A stretch of 43,645 nucleotides of DNA from an uncultured Bacteroidales bacterium (GCA_905235775.1 CAJOMY010000001.1:1-43645); one strand, 5' to 3'; positions 6,403-12,793 are shown, counted from the stretch's first letter. A program made the numbers and translations. Notes: a model not told the origin generated them from the sequence alone.

Positions 6403-7376
6403 GCCGCCCCCGCTCCCTTCTTCTCGGTGATCCGAAACACGCGGGACTTCCTTGCGTATTTGCTGAAATCAAAATCGGGGTAGTCCGCCTTGATCGCGTC
6501 CCGGTCGAGCGCCGCGGTGTTCTGCATCTTCCAGGAGACCGTGAAGCGCCCGCACTGGCCGCGGCTCTTGCTGCCGAGCTGCAGCTTCATCATGTTGTCC
6601 AGCCCGTCGATCTCCTCATTGAGCTCCTTGATATGCGCGTTCAGCACCTTCCGTCGCTCGAAAAACGGCTCAATCCCGGAGAGATCCACCGTGTCGCCGT
6701 CATCGGTATCGAACAGCTTCTTGATGGTCTCGCTCGTGGCGCTGTGCCCGTCTGCAGGCGGCGTCTTCCGGGGTAGCACATAGGTGTTCCAGAACGCTGC
6801 CTCCGCGTCCATGAGGGCCTTGATCTCGTCCTCGTCGCGCTCCAGCTCGAAGATCCGGAAGTCCCTGCACTCGCTCAAAACAGCCAGATACGCCTTCTGC
6901 GCCCCGGTCACAGCCAGGTAGTGCGTCATCTGCGCATACCACATTTCCGGGTATTCTCCCGTCCTGAACTTCTTCACGTTCACAAAGCTGTTGGTGGTCT
7001 TGCACTCGAGTATCGCGTCCTCGCCGATGATCTCCCGGTCGATGTTCGCACAGGCGAAGGGGTATTGCTCGTTGACCAGGGTGAAGTTGAGCCGCTGCAC
7101 CTTCTTCCCGGTCTCCTCCATGAAGAGCTTCGCCACCAGGTCCTCCAGCAGCGTCCCGGTCCGGGTGCTGATATTCCCCTCGAACTCGGGGACCTTCCCG
7201 GTCTTCTCCGCCCACACGGAAAAGGCGCTGCTGTAGGGGTTCATGCCGATAATCGCGCCGGCGTCGCTGCCGCCGATATAGCCCCGGCGGATCTGCAGCC
7301 ATTCCTCGTGGCTGCCGTAGGGAATCATCTGTAACCCGCGGTTGCGGATGGGGTTTCTCTCACTTGCTGTTGACAT
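6399..7376 (-). CDS. YqaJ-type viral recombinase (lambda exonuclease-like)
   Basis: A 325-residue nuclease of the YqaJ/lambda Exo family, which resects double-strand ends for RecT. The N-terminal EEWLQIRRGYIGGSDAGAIIG (about 24-44) is the usual DNA-end motif. The PD-(D/E)xK core is visible as ANIDRE followed by ILECKTT, giving the Asp and Glu-x-Lys metal ligands (about residues 112-128). A helical C-terminal region (about 225-275) follows, as in other members. It overlaps the upstream small gene by 17 bp and is coupled to the downstream one, forming an exonuclease, accessory gene and annealase operon. Confidence 0.92.
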   Translation of the reverse strand: MSTASERNPIRNRGLQMIPYGSHEEWLQIRRGYIGGSDAGAIIGMNPYSSAFSVWAEKTGKVPEFEGNISTRTGTLLEDLVAKLFMEETGKKVQRLNFTLVNEQYPFACANIDREIIGEDAILECKTTNSFVNVKKFRTGEYPEMWYAQMTHYLAVTGAQKAYLAVLSECRDFRIFELERDEDEIKALMDAEAAFWNTYVLPRKTPPADGHSATSETIKKLFDTDDGDTVDLSGIEPFFERRKVLNAHIKELNEEIDGLDNMMKLQLGSKSRGQCGRFTVSWKMQNTAALDRDAIKADYPDFDFSKYARKSRVFRITEKKGAGAA

Positions 7377-7593
7377 AGATCTTCCTCCTTCTGAAAATGA
7401 TCTTTGTGACGCCGTTCCAGGCGATCCGCTTTCCTGTGCGCATCCGGCGCACCTGCTCGTCCGGGTTCCAGCCGCAGTGCTCGCAATCGTGATCGCAGGT
7501 CACCGTAGGGAAAAACATCTGTTCTTTCCCGGTGACTTCATTCCAGCCGAGATATCGGCACGGCGCACCCTCGTCCTTGCGCTTATAGCTCAT
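7360..7593 (-). CDS. Small cysteine-rich protein
   Basis: A 77-residue protein read from ATG at 7593, which overlaps the end of the preceding 36-residue gene. It has one isolated cysteine near the start (GAPCRYLGW) and a dense cluster TCDHDCEHCGW (about 38-48) that looks like a metal site. The C-terminus is strongly basic (IIFRRRKIYVNSK). This combination suggests nucleic-acid binding. The gene overlaps yqaJ, so it belongs to the recombination operon. No family name can be given. Confidence 0.7.
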   Translation of the reverse strand: MSYKRKDEGAPCRYLGWNEVTGKEQMFFPTVTCDHDCEHCGWNPDEQVRRMRTGKRIAWNGVTKIIFRRRKIYVNSK

Positions 7594-7693
7594 CCTCGTC
7601 CTCGTCCTCCCCGTAGGCGGCCTCAAAGCTCTCGTCAGCCACGATATCCGGGTCGAGCTTCCAGCTCGGATCTGGCACATCAAACATTGACAT
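7583..7693 (-). CDS. Tiny acidic phage protein (36 aa)
   Basis: A 36-codon frame from ATG 7693 (AAAGGAATGACC just upstream; ATG 7687 is an in-frame alternative) to a TAA that overlaps the next gene. It reads MSMFDVPDPSWKLD at the start and ends in a strongly acidic tail (GEDEDEDEL). Tiny proteins with this N-terminus recur before zinc-ribbon genes in Clostridia phages, from memory. Function is unknown; the tail could mimic nucleic acid. Confidence 0.65.
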   Translation of the reverse strand: MSMFDVPDPSWKLDPDIVADESFEAAYGEDEDEDEL

Positions 7694-7740
7694 TGGTCAT
7701 TCCTTTCTGGTAAAATACACATGGTTGAATTTTTTCGGCT

Positions 7741-7774
7741 GCCGCTTTCCCGTGTGCCCGCACGGGGAGGCGGC
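7741..7774. other. Strong hairpin after the methyltransferase gene
   Basis: GCCGC/GCGGC outer arms (7741-7745, 7770-7774) enclose CCCGTG/CACGGG (7749-7754, 7761-7766). No T-run follows in the direction of the surrounding genes. On the + strand it is followed by a T-rich stretch. It may stabilise or process the early message, or block antisense transcription. Confidence 0.45.
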
Positions 7775-7777
7775 TTT

Positions 7778-8344
7778 CTATTTTGTTCCTTTCTCCAAGG
7801 GGACAAATCTTGTGAATCCCTTTTTGTGGATCTCTGGCAGCCATACGCACCACATCACATCCATGAGTGGAGCGCCGTGGTTTCCTTCTTCCTTGAACAG
7901 GAAATCAGGCCGCCATGTCAGCGGGGCGACAATATCAGGGGGAAATTCCCTGAATAGTGGGATTCTCCTGCCTGCGTGCCAGTATTGGGACTTCAGCAGG
8001 AAAGCGAAGGGCTTCTTGTACCCGGCTGCGCGCTTGATAAATGCTTCGGAACACGAGAACGGGGGATTGGTGATAATCCAATCGAAACCGCATACAGGCG
8101 GGTTGCAGGTCAGGAAATCACTTCCTGCGCTGATGTCCGTCCCTACGCACCTATAGCCGCGTTCTTGAATTGCCTGGACCATATCACCGCTCCCGGATGC
8201 GCACTCCCATATGATCGTCTTTTCCGTGAGGATAGGTGATATCAGGTCGATAAGCGCGTCCGTCACGTCCGGCGGCGTTGGGTACAAGTCGTTCTTTCTT
8301 CGGGCCGAAGAATTCCCGGCTCCTATGATCCTGTTTGTCTCCAC
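7778..8344 (-). CDS. Adenine-specific DNA methyltransferase (N6A type)
   Basis: A 188-residue SAM-dependent methyltransferase. WECASGSGDM (about 46-55) is the SAM-binding motif I, and TNPPFS (about 92-97) is the catalytic NPPF motif IV of amino-methyltransferases acting on adenine. YPTPPDVTDALIDL near the N-terminus is typical of small phage DNA N6-adenine methyltransferases. No target-recognition domain or restriction partner is seen, so it is solitary and most likely protects phage DNA from host restriction or marks it. The start is GTG at 8344, chosen because AAAGGAGG lies seven bases before it. Confidence 0.85.
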   Translation of the reverse strand: METNRIIGAGNSSARRKNDLYPTPPDVTDALIDLISPILTEKTIIWECASGSGDMVQAIQERGYRCVGTDISAGSDFLTCNPPVCGFDWIITNPPFSCSEAFIKRAAGYKKPFAFLLKSQYWHAGRRIPLFREFPPDIVAPLTWRPDFLFKEEGNHGAPLMDVMWCVWLPEIHKKGFTRFVPLEKGTK

Positions 8345-8358
8345 GCATTAACCTCCTT

Positions 8359-8616
8359 TCATTTCGCTGCCGCTGCCAGGGCTTCCTCATACGGGCAGCC
8401 GATCACGTCGCAGTATTTTTTCAGCGCACCGATGTTCCACTGGTTGGCAGGCTTGCCGATCTGGTGCCGCACGTTTTCCGCCGTGACGCCGAGCTTCTTG
8501 CCGATCTGCTCGCTCGTCAGCCCGGAGGCCAGCTTGTAGCCGCGCAGCGTCGCCGCCAGGGCGTTATACGGTTTCGGCTTTTTCTTTCCCGTCCCCAGCC
8601 AGGTCACTTTCGGCAT
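8359..8616 (-). CDS. Small HTH (XRE-like) DNA-binding protein
   Basis: An 85-residue protein with a basic N-terminus (TWLGTGKKKPKPYN) and a helix-turn-helix in the middle (about 24-60; GLTSEQIGKKLGVTAENVRHQI), followed by a helix with a cysteine (ALKKYCDVIGCPYEEAL). It resembles short XRE-like regulators in phage early operons. ATG 8616 follows a perfect AGGAGGT. It could control early gene timing or support DNA transactions; its target is unknown. Confidence 0.75.
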   Translation of the reverse strand: MPKVTWLGTGKKKPKPYNALAATLRGYKLASGLTSEQIGKKLGVTAENVRHQIGKPANQWNIGALKKYCDVIGCPYEEALAAAAK

Positions 8617-8677
8617 GGTTATGCACCTCCTTTCTGTGAGAATTTGGGAGGGGGAACGCCCCCCCCCGATTTGAAAA

Positions 8678-9400
8678 TCAGACCATCACAACGACGACGC
8701 CCATCTCGATCTCGTCGTGCAGATGCTCCTCGAAGTAGGCCTTGATGAGGTCCTTGGCCTCCATCTTCCAGATGCCGCCGTCTGCCTCGAAGAGCCCGAC
8801 GTCACCGGAATCGTTCAGGCGCAGGATGAACTCGCTCTCCGGCTGTGGGACCTCGCGGAACGTGCGGAAGGGCTGCATCGAGAGCCGCTGCTTGACGTTT
8901 TCGTTAGAGAACAGAGAGACGCCCTGCCGGGTGACGACCGTCTGAGAGACGCCGTTATCGGTGCTCTGAACGCCCTGGTCGCAGTTGATCCGGGAGATCA
9001 GCCCGATCAGGTACTCGCTGTCCTCCGTGGGGAGAAAGCGGCTCTTGAGCTCGATAATGGCCTCCTGCTGGCTGCGCCATCCCGTCTTGAATCCCGCGTC
9101 TGCGCACTTTGCCTCGTATGGATATTGGCGTTTCTCCCTTTCATCGGGCCGGGTGAACACCGCGACATTCTCATGATCGTTGATAAGAATGAAGACCGGC
9201 TCTGTCCCGTCGGTGTAGTCGCCCAGCTCCGCCCTGACCATCTTCACGATAGCGTCGAGGCTGCCGAAGTGGACGGTGTTTCGGTAAAACTTCGGGGCCT
9301 CCACAAGGACGAGCTGATGATCGGAAAAGTGTTTGCCGTCGAACTCATAGGTCTTGTTGTCCTTGAGGCCGACAAGATACTGAATTGCTTCTTTAAGCAT
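8678..9400 (-). CDS. Conserved early phage protein of unknown function
   Basis: A 240-residue protein from ATG 9400 with AAAGGAGG upstream. It has no membrane segment, coiled coil or enzyme motif that I recognise. The N-terminus (MLKEAIQYLVGLKDNKTYEFDGKHFSD) and a mid-region strand-rich part (FRTFREVPQPESEFILRLND) recall the DUF2303-like proteins of phage early regions, but I hold this loosely. It lies with the 124-residue gene upstream; such a pair commonly accompanies RecT/exonuclease modules. A GC-rich hairpin with nine C in a row separates it from the next gene. Confidence 0.65.
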   Translation of the reverse strand: MLKEAIQYLVGLKDNKTYEFDGKHFSDHQLVLVEAPKFYRNTVHFGSLDAIVKMVRAELGDYTDGTEPVFILINDHENVAVFTRPDEREKRQYPYEAKCADAGFKTGWRSQQEAIIELKSRFLPTEDSEYLIGLISRINCDQGVQSTDNGVSQTVVTRQGVSLFSNENVKQRLSMQPFRTFREVPQPESEFILRLNDSGDVGLFEADGGIWKMEAKDLIKAYFEEHLHDEIEMGVVVVMV

Positions 9401-9413
9401 GGTTTTTCCTCCT

Positions 9414-9788
9414 TTAATTCGATGATGCGACAAGTTTGAGAATCTTCGGCTGTTCCTGCTCCCCTCCGCTCATATCGAACTGGCCGGGGATCTGCGGGAC
9501 CATTTCCGCGACGACCATCTCGCCGTTGCCGTCCGCGGCAATCATCATGGACGTGGCCACGGCTGCCGTCGGCGCGAGGGTGGACTTCGCTTCCGCCTGA
9601 ACGGCGATGTGCTTGCGCTCCGCGTCCGGCTGGAATACCAGGGTGATGGTGATCTTGCGCTTGGCTTTCGGGTCCGTGTTCAGGTCGAGGATGTTGTCGA
9701 TCACGCGGGTAACCTCAAGATCCACGCGCTCCTCGATGGCGCCGGACGCCATGCGCAGGATGCTGTCACGCTCGAGCTGTTTGCTCAT
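9414..9788 (-). CDS. Conserved early phage protein
   Basis: A 124-residue protein with ATG 9788 behind AAAGGAGG. The sequence suggests a compact domain with alternating strands (KAKRKITITLVFQPD, KHIAVQAEAKSTL), a methionine-rich middle and a C-terminal tail with DMSGGEQEQPKIL. No cysteines or membrane helices. It is paired with the 240-residue gene downstream and precedes the methyltransferase. No defined function; the context suggests DNA metabolism. Confidence 0.65.
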   Translation of the reverse strand: MSKQLERDSILRMASGAIEERVDLEVTRVIDNILDLNTDPKAKRKITITLVFQPDAERKHIAVQAEAKSTLAPTAAVATSMMIAADGNGEMVVAEMVPQIPGQFDMSGGEQEQPKILKLVASSN

Positions 9789-9841
9789 GGGCTTTACCTC
9801 CTTTCTGTTGAGATCATGGTGACGGGGGACGGGGTTGAACC

Positions 9842-9868
9842 GCCCGGCAGGAGCCGACCCTGCCGGGC
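9842..9868. other. Strong GC hairpin between early genes
   Basis: Arms GCCCGGCAGG (9842-9851) and CCTGCCGGGC (9859-9868) form a perfect 10-bp stem with a 7-nt loop. No T-run follows on the minus strand. It lies in a 91-bp gap between two co-directional early genes, so it may be an RNA stability or processing element rather than a terminator. Confidence 0.5.
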
Positions 9869-9879
9869 GCCGGAGCCCA

Positions 9880-10071
9880 TCATTTGAAATAGTTCAAGCC
9901 TGGATAATCCTTGATCGCAAACGCCTTGACCTGCCCTCTGTCCCGATAGGTCAGGAACTTATTACCGGGTTTCCCCCGGAAGGCCACGACGCACAGAACT
10001 GGCTCGTGGCCTTCCTTCTGGATGCTGACGGTATCGCCGATCAGCAGGGCCTTCACTTGAGCTGCGGTCAT
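9880..10071 (-). CDS. Small early protein, beta-rich
   Basis: A 63-residue protein from ATG 10071, which overlaps the stop of the upstream membrane peptide (ATGA). The sequence (VKALLIGDTVSIQKEG ... VLCVVAFRGKPGNKFLTYRD) reads as a small beta-barrel-like fold. It has no catalytic motif. The overlap with the membrane peptide indicates translational coupling. Function is unknown. Confidence 0.6.
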   Translation of the reverse strand: MTAAQVKALLIGDTVSIQKEGHEPVLCVVAFRGKPGNKFLTYRDRGQVKAFAIKDYPGLNYFK

Positions 10072-10157
10072 AAAAACACTCGGACGATCAGCTGCCCCGC
10101 GATGGCCCCGAACAGCATGGAGATAAAAGTGCAGATGTACCACAAATAGTTTTTCAT
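10068..10157 (-). CDS. 29-residue single-span membrane peptide
   Basis: A short frame from ATG 10157, immediately after the stop of the 73-residue gene, to a TGA that overlaps the next start. Almost the whole peptide is one membrane helix (about residues 4-26; LWYICTFISMLFGAIAG). Stop-start coupling on both sides makes it likely to be real. Membrane peptides of this size in early operons may modulate host membrane functions; no specific role can be given. Confidence 0.6.
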   Translation of the reverse strand: MKNYLWYICTFISMLFGAIAGQLIVRVFL

Positions 10158-10379
10158 CTACTCCACATCCTCCTGCCCGAGCTCCGCCAGGTACTCCAGC
10201 GTGATCCCCTCGGCCTCGAGCTGCTTGCCCTTCTTCTCAAGCATGCGCAGCTGATACATGTACTGCCTGCGGCGGTTGCGGATCGCCTCCTCCCGCCGCG
10301 CCAGCTTCACATACGGGCTGCTCTGCAGCCGTTCGATTTCTTCCTCCACGGCCTCGTCCGTCAAAAATTCTCTCGGCAT
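10158..10379 (-). CDS. Small helical early phage protein
   Basis: A 73-residue, highly charged helical protein (EEEIERLQSSPYVKLARREEAIRNRRRQ) with coiled-coil character in residues about 10-55. ATG 10379 follows GAAAGGAGG. Proteins of this length with a similar core (SPYVKLA) recur in early regions of Firmicutes phages. Function unknown. Confidence 0.7.
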   Translation of the reverse strand: MPREFLTDEAVEEEIERLQSSPYVKLARREEAIRNRRRQYMYQLRMLEKKGKQLEAEGITLEYLAELGQEDVE

Positions 10380-10394
10380 CGTCTTTTCCTCCTT

Positions 10395-10526
10395 TCACAG
10401 AAATACCATCATGCAGATCAGCACCGCCGGGACAGCCAGCACCAGTGCGATCTCGCCCAGCATCGCCACCGTGGCGAGCCAGGCCGCGGCGACGATTGCC
10501 GTCACCGCAAGCTTTGTCCATTGCAT
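10395..10526 (-). CDS. 43-residue membrane protein
   Basis: Read from ATG 10526, which has AAAGGAGA upstream. It has two hydrophobic stretches (about 5-17 and 21-42) joined by a short turn with one Glu, so it may form a hairpin in the membrane. It is the first gene of the compact early operon after the lysogeny switch region. Function unknown; membrane-depolarising or exclusion roles are possible but not shown. Confidence 0.55.
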   Translation of the reverse strand: MQWTKLAVTAIVAAAWLATVAMLGEIALVLAVPAVLICMMVFL

Positions 10527-10549
10527 GAATACTCTCCTTTCTTTACCTC

Positions 10550-10668
10550 TTGCATCCCCCTCCCGTTTCGTGTATAATCCACGTGGTGCTGCTGCTATCA
10601 GCACCCTCTCCCTTCGGTGTGGGAGAACGGAAGACGTCTGCACTTCGGTGTGGGCGTCTTTTGTATTT
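10550..10668 (+). ncRNA. Predicted structured small RNA with its own promoter and terminator
   Basis: A promoter with -35 TTGCAT (10550-10555), 17-bp spacer and perfect -10 TATAAT (10573-10578) faces right. The transcript from about 10585 would form three hairpins. The first is GGTGCTG/CAGCACC (10585-10605) and the second TCTCCC/GGGAGA (10607-10626). The third is a 13-bp stem from AAGACG to CGTCTT (10631-10660) with a C-UUCG-G tetraloop and a T-run after it, so a terminator. CTTCGGTGTGGG occurs in hairpins 2 and 3. No ORF fits. Expected size is about 85 nt. It lies antisense to the early transcript, so it could regulate by base pairing. It may instead be a leader for the + gene at 10751. Confidence 0.55.
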
Positions 10669-10711
10669 GCAAAAATCTTCAAGGCGGGGATTAATCAAGT
10701 GAACAATTAGC
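10667..10711 (+). promoter_or_regulatory. Fourth copy of GGCGGGGATTAA with promoter-like hexamers
   Basis: The + strand copy of the 12-mer is at 10683-10694. TTGCAA (10667-10672), 17 bp and ATTAAT (10690-10695) form one possible promoter overlapping it. The other three copies instead suggest that the TTAA end is the -35 region. It lies 57 bp before the start of the 50-residue + gene. Weak on its own; the recurrence is the evidence. Confidence 0.35.
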
Positions 10712-10750
10712 GTTAAGCTGAAAACACATCTTTGAGGGGAGGTGAAAATC

Positions 10751-10903
10751 ATGGACGAGATCAGGATCAAACTCGCAGTCTGGGAGGCCATTCTGAATGC
10801 TCAGAAAAAGAGCGGAGATAAAATTACAAAAGAAACTCTGCTCAATGCAATCACGGCTGGAATTGCTGAATATGATCGAATGAAGAACAACAGCAAAGAA
10901 TAA
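10751..10903 (+). CDS. Small helical protein on the + strand
   Basis: A 50-residue frame with ATG 10751 behind a strong GGGGAGGTG site. The product is hydrophilic and helical (KLAVWEAILNAQKKSGDKITKETLLNAITAGI), with no cysteines or membrane segment. It is transcribed opposite to the flanking early genes and lies between the small RNA and the Cro-like gene, so it may take part in the lysis-lysogeny decision. A weaker frame with GGGGAG upstream overlaps it on the other strand (10801-10953); composition favours the + frame. Family unknown. Confidence 0.6.
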   Translation: MDEIRIKLAVWEAILNAQKKSGDKITKETLLNAITAGIAEYDRMKNNSKE

Positions 10904-10904
10904 T

Positions 10905-10953
10905 CCATGGAAGGGCCTGCGGCACGCAACGCCGTGGGCTCTTTCCCGTCCAT
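10905..10953. repeat. Long imperfect palindrome after the 50-residue gene
   Basis: CATGGA/TCCATG (10906-10911, 10948-10953) flank a nearly paired stem of about 15 bp (GGGCCTGCGGC against GCCGTGGGCTC, with wobble pairs and a bulge) around ACGCAAC. No T-run follows on either strand. It could separate convergent transcripts from the + gene and the Cro-like gene. Confidence 0.5.
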
Positions 10954-10974
10954 GACTTACATCTCCCCTCGAAT

Positions 10975-10990
10975 GTTTACTACTGTAAAC
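10975..10990. promoter_or_regulatory. Operator O3 (GTTTA-N6-TAAAC)
   Basis: The palindrome GTTTACTACTGTAAAC matches the two operators in the divergent promoter region (GTTTA, six bases, TAAAC). It lies directly after the stop codon of the Cro-like gene, the position of an auxiliary operator that could support looping by the repressor. Confidence 0.6.
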
Positions 10991-10992
10991 TT

Positions 10993-11187
10993 TCAGCTTA
11001 AAAAAATTTCGCTCACAGGATATCCAAGCGCATTAGAGAGAGCCAGAAGCGTACTGACTTTGCAGTCCACCTTCTGATTGGTCTCCAATTTGGATATCAT
11101 TGTGCGCGAAATTCCTGATTTTTCAGCCAATTCGGCCTGGCTCATACCAAGATTTTCTCTTATTTCCTTCACTCGGTTAGCGATCAT
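10993..11187 (-). CDS. Cro-like XRE-family regulator
   Basis: A 64-residue HTH_XRE protein that is essentially only the DNA-binding domain: MSQAELAEKSGISRTMISKLE (about 14-34) is the recognition motif, ending in ALGYPVSEIFL. It is the first gene of the leftward early transcript and starts at ATG 11187 behind GAGGTGA. Size, position and divergence from the larger repressor point to a Cro-like role, favouring lytic growth. Its own promoter overlaps an operator, so it is likely controlled by the repressor and perhaps by itself. Confidence 0.85.
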   Translation of the reverse strand: MIANRVKEIRENLGMSQAELAEKSGISRTMISKLETNQKVDCKVSTLLALSNALGYPVSEIFLS

Positions 11188-11208
11188 TTATCTCACCTCC
11201 TCAACGCA

Positions 11209-11261
11209 AGTTTAACACAGTAAACACCGCTTGTCAACACTTTTCGTATACTGTGTTAAAC
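11209..11261. promoter_or_regulatory. Leftward early promoter with operators O1 and O2
   Basis: On the minus strand TTGACA (11237-11232), a 17-bp spacer and TAAACT (11214-11209) form the early promoter. Operator O1, GTTTAACACAGTAAAC (11210-11225), covers its -10 and spacer. O2, GTATACTGTGTTAAAC (11246-11261), lies just upstream of its -35; its sequence is nearly the inverse of O1. Repressor at O1 would block RNA polymerase directly. The centres are 36 bp apart. Confidence 0.75.
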
Positions 11262-11268
11262 TTTTTTC

Positions 11269-11297
11269 TTGACAGCATGCATCTTGATTTGTATAAT
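11269..11297 (+). promoter_or_regulatory. Rightward repressor promoter (consensus)
   Basis: TTGACA (11269-11274), 17-bp spacer and TATAAT (11292-11297) match the housekeeping consensus perfectly. Transcription would begin near 11304 and reach the repressor ATG at 11326, with GAGGTGA in between. O2 lies 8 bp upstream of the -35. Confidence 0.88.
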
Positions 11298-11325
11298 AAA
11301 GTGAACCGAAAGCGAGGTGATTCCC

Positions 11326-11739
11326 ATGAAGCTACAAGATGTAATAAAGCAATATCGAGAAGAAAATAATCTTTCCATGCAGGAATTCGCAGACAGAGCA
11401 GGCCTGAGCAAAGGATATATTTCCATGCTTGAAAGTGGGAAGCATCCCAAGAGCCAACGACCGCTGAGGCCGTCGCTTCCAACATATCAGAAGATTGCTT
11501 CTGCTATGAATATGCGATTGGATGACCTACTGAAAAAACTGGATGGAGAAGAGCCGGTTTCGCTAGGCTCTAAAACAACTCAGTTTAGTGAAGAGGACGC
11601 CGAGCTCCTCGCCTATCTTGACATGCTGCGCACGCGGCCAGAGTGCCGCGTCTTGCTGGACACCCTCAAGGGCGCGACGAAGGAAGAGGTCGAGGCGAAC
11701 GTCAGGTTTATCGAGGCCCTGCGCCGGGAGGAGAAATGA
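11326..11739 (+). CDS. CI-like prophage repressor (XRE family)
   Basis: A 137-residue regulator read from ATG 11326 (GAGGTGA upstream). The N-terminal HTH (about 4-60) shows MQEFADRAGLSKGYISMLESG. The C-terminal part (about 75-137) is helical and probably mediates dimerisation. It lacks the S24/LexA peptidase found in lambda CI, so SOS self-cleavage is not expected. It is followed, with an ATGA overlap, by an ImmA-type metallopeptidase. This is the ImmR/ImmA layout of ICEBs1 and many Firmicutes prophages, in which the peptidase cuts the repressor to start induction. It is the first gene of the rightward lysogeny transcript. Confidence 0.85.
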   Translation: MKLQDVIKQYREENNLSMQEFADRAGLSKGYISMLESGKHPKSQRPLRPSLPTYQKIASAMNMRLDDLLKKLDGEEPVSLGSKTTQFSEEDAELLAYLDMLRTRPECRVLLDTLKGATKEEVEANVRFIEALRREEK

Positions 11740-12122
11740 AGCGCGAGCTGATCGAGAATGTCGACTATTTCCTCCACTATGTTCAGTTTCCGAACCGCGC
11801 CAATCCCTCCATGGTCTTCCCGAATGACGACGGGACCTTCGATATCTACCTGAACACCCTCTTTGACAAGGACTTTCTGCGCCGGAAGCTGGAGCACGAG
11901 CTGGAGCATCTCTACGACGAGCATTTCTATGTTGATCTTCCCATCGAGACGATCGAGCGCCAGGCGGACGGGGAATCCGTCCTTGCCGCCGTCGTCTCCC
12001 CTCCCCCCGGCAAGATCGCGCACTTCCCCTCCGAGGCGGCCTTCGCCCACTGGGTGAAGACCGTCGCCGCCCAGACCGGAACGGATCTCCATCTCTCAGA
12101 TATGAGAAAGGAGATAGTATGA
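11736..12122 (+). CDS. ImmA/IrrE-type metallopeptidase
   Basis: A 128-residue protein with the zincin motif HELEH (about residues 51-55) followed by LYDEHFY, and a start that overlaps the repressor stop (ATGA). In the ImmA/IrrE family this motif binds zinc and the enzyme cleaves a partner repressor, so it is the likely anti-repressor of this phage. The family usually has a further acidic ligand downstream, here perhaps one of the Glu residues after the motif. The protein is somewhat short for the family. Expression with the repressor suggests activity is controlled after translation. Confidence 0.75.
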   Translation: MKRELIENVDYFLHYVQFPNRANPSMVFPNDDGTFDIYLNTLFDKDFLRRKLEHELEHLYDEHFYVDLPIETIERQADGESVLAAVVSPPPGKIAHFPSEAAFAHWVKTVAAQTGTDLHLSDMRKEIV

Positions 12123-12418
12123 AAAAAGTCATCGCTGTTTTGATCGTTTTTGCTTCGCTTTTCCTCTGCTCCTGTGGATTCGACACGTCCATTTATGACA
12201 AGGCTTATAATGAGGGATATGAGGATGGTTATGAGGCTGGAAGGTGTGCAGACAGGGAAGACGCAGATGATGAATCATGGGATAAAATGAATACCGCGGC
12301 TGAATGGATAGGAAAAGCGATCGCCATGATGGACGATTTCGACACCGGAGACTTTACCGTGGATGACATCTATGACGCACTGTGTAAAGCGGATAACGCA
12401 TTGAAGGGTAGTGTATGA
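12119..12418 (+). CDS. Predicted lipoprotein of the lysogeny module
   Basis: A 99-residue protein with a typical lipoprotein signal: basic MKK, a hydrophobic stretch (about 4-16), then LCSC with the lipid-accepting cysteine near residue 17 or 19. The mature part has a Y-x-x-G-rich stretch (YNEGYEDGYEAG) and acidic residues. It is expressed with the repressor and so would be on the surface of lysogens. Phage lipoproteins in this position often exclude superinfecting phages, but that function is only inferred here. The DNA is AT-richer than the structural genes. Confidence 0.75.
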   Translation: MKKVIAVLIVFASLFLCSCGFDTSIYDKAYNEGYEDGYEAGRCADREDADDESWDKMNTAAEWIGKAIAMMDDFDTGDFTVDDIYDALCKADNALKGSV

Positions 12419-12789
12419 AAGAGAAACTGATATGGGCCGCTGAGCATTGGTTCCTTTTGCCGGTCGCTGCTTTTGCCGTGATGGTTATCCTCTCAATAGC
12501 TGGTGTGCGCGGACCGGCTCCAGAAGCGGAAGATTCCTATGCCGGCATAGATATAGTTTGGCAGGAAACGCCGCGGTCAACTTGCTTCTCTTACGTCGGA
12601 TACGATGAAGATAACGAAGTTCTGGCTCTTGTGTTCCGCGATAATGATTCGAGAATATATCTGTATGCGGAGTTCCCGGCAGCTGAATATCATGCCTTTA
12701 TGAGCGCAGATTCTCTTGGAGGCTATTACAATAAACATATCAAAGGGGAATATCCATCAGAGAGAATCGATGATATAGACGGGTGGTGA
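12415..12789 (+). CDS. Membrane-anchored KTSC-domain protein
   Basis: A 124-residue protein with one membrane helix (about 12-30) and a short linker. The C-terminal domain (about 52-115) follows the KTSC pattern: STCFSYVGYDEDNEVLALVF, then YLYAEFPAAEYHAFMSADSLGGYYNKHIKG. KTSC domains are small, of unknown biochemical role, and occur with phage and lysyl-tRNA synthetase contexts. The usual K-T-S-C start is changed, with a single cysteine kept. The start overlaps the lipoprotein gene by ATGA, so they are co-expressed. Anchoring of this domain in a membrane is unusual. Confidence 0.65.
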   Translation: MKEKLIWAAEHWFLLPVAAFAVMVILSIAGVRGPAPEAEDSYAGIDIVWQETPRSTCFSYVGYDEDNEVLALVFRDNDSRIYLYAEFPAAEYHAFMSADSLGGYYNKHIKGEYPSERIDDIDGW

Positions 12790-12793
12790 TGAA

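Noticed and set aside
10801..10953. Minus strand 50-residue gene opposite the small + gene
   Set aside because: It has a ribosome site, but its second half is a poorly protein-like Leu/Phe/Ser-rich antisense reading of the + frame; kept only as an alternative.
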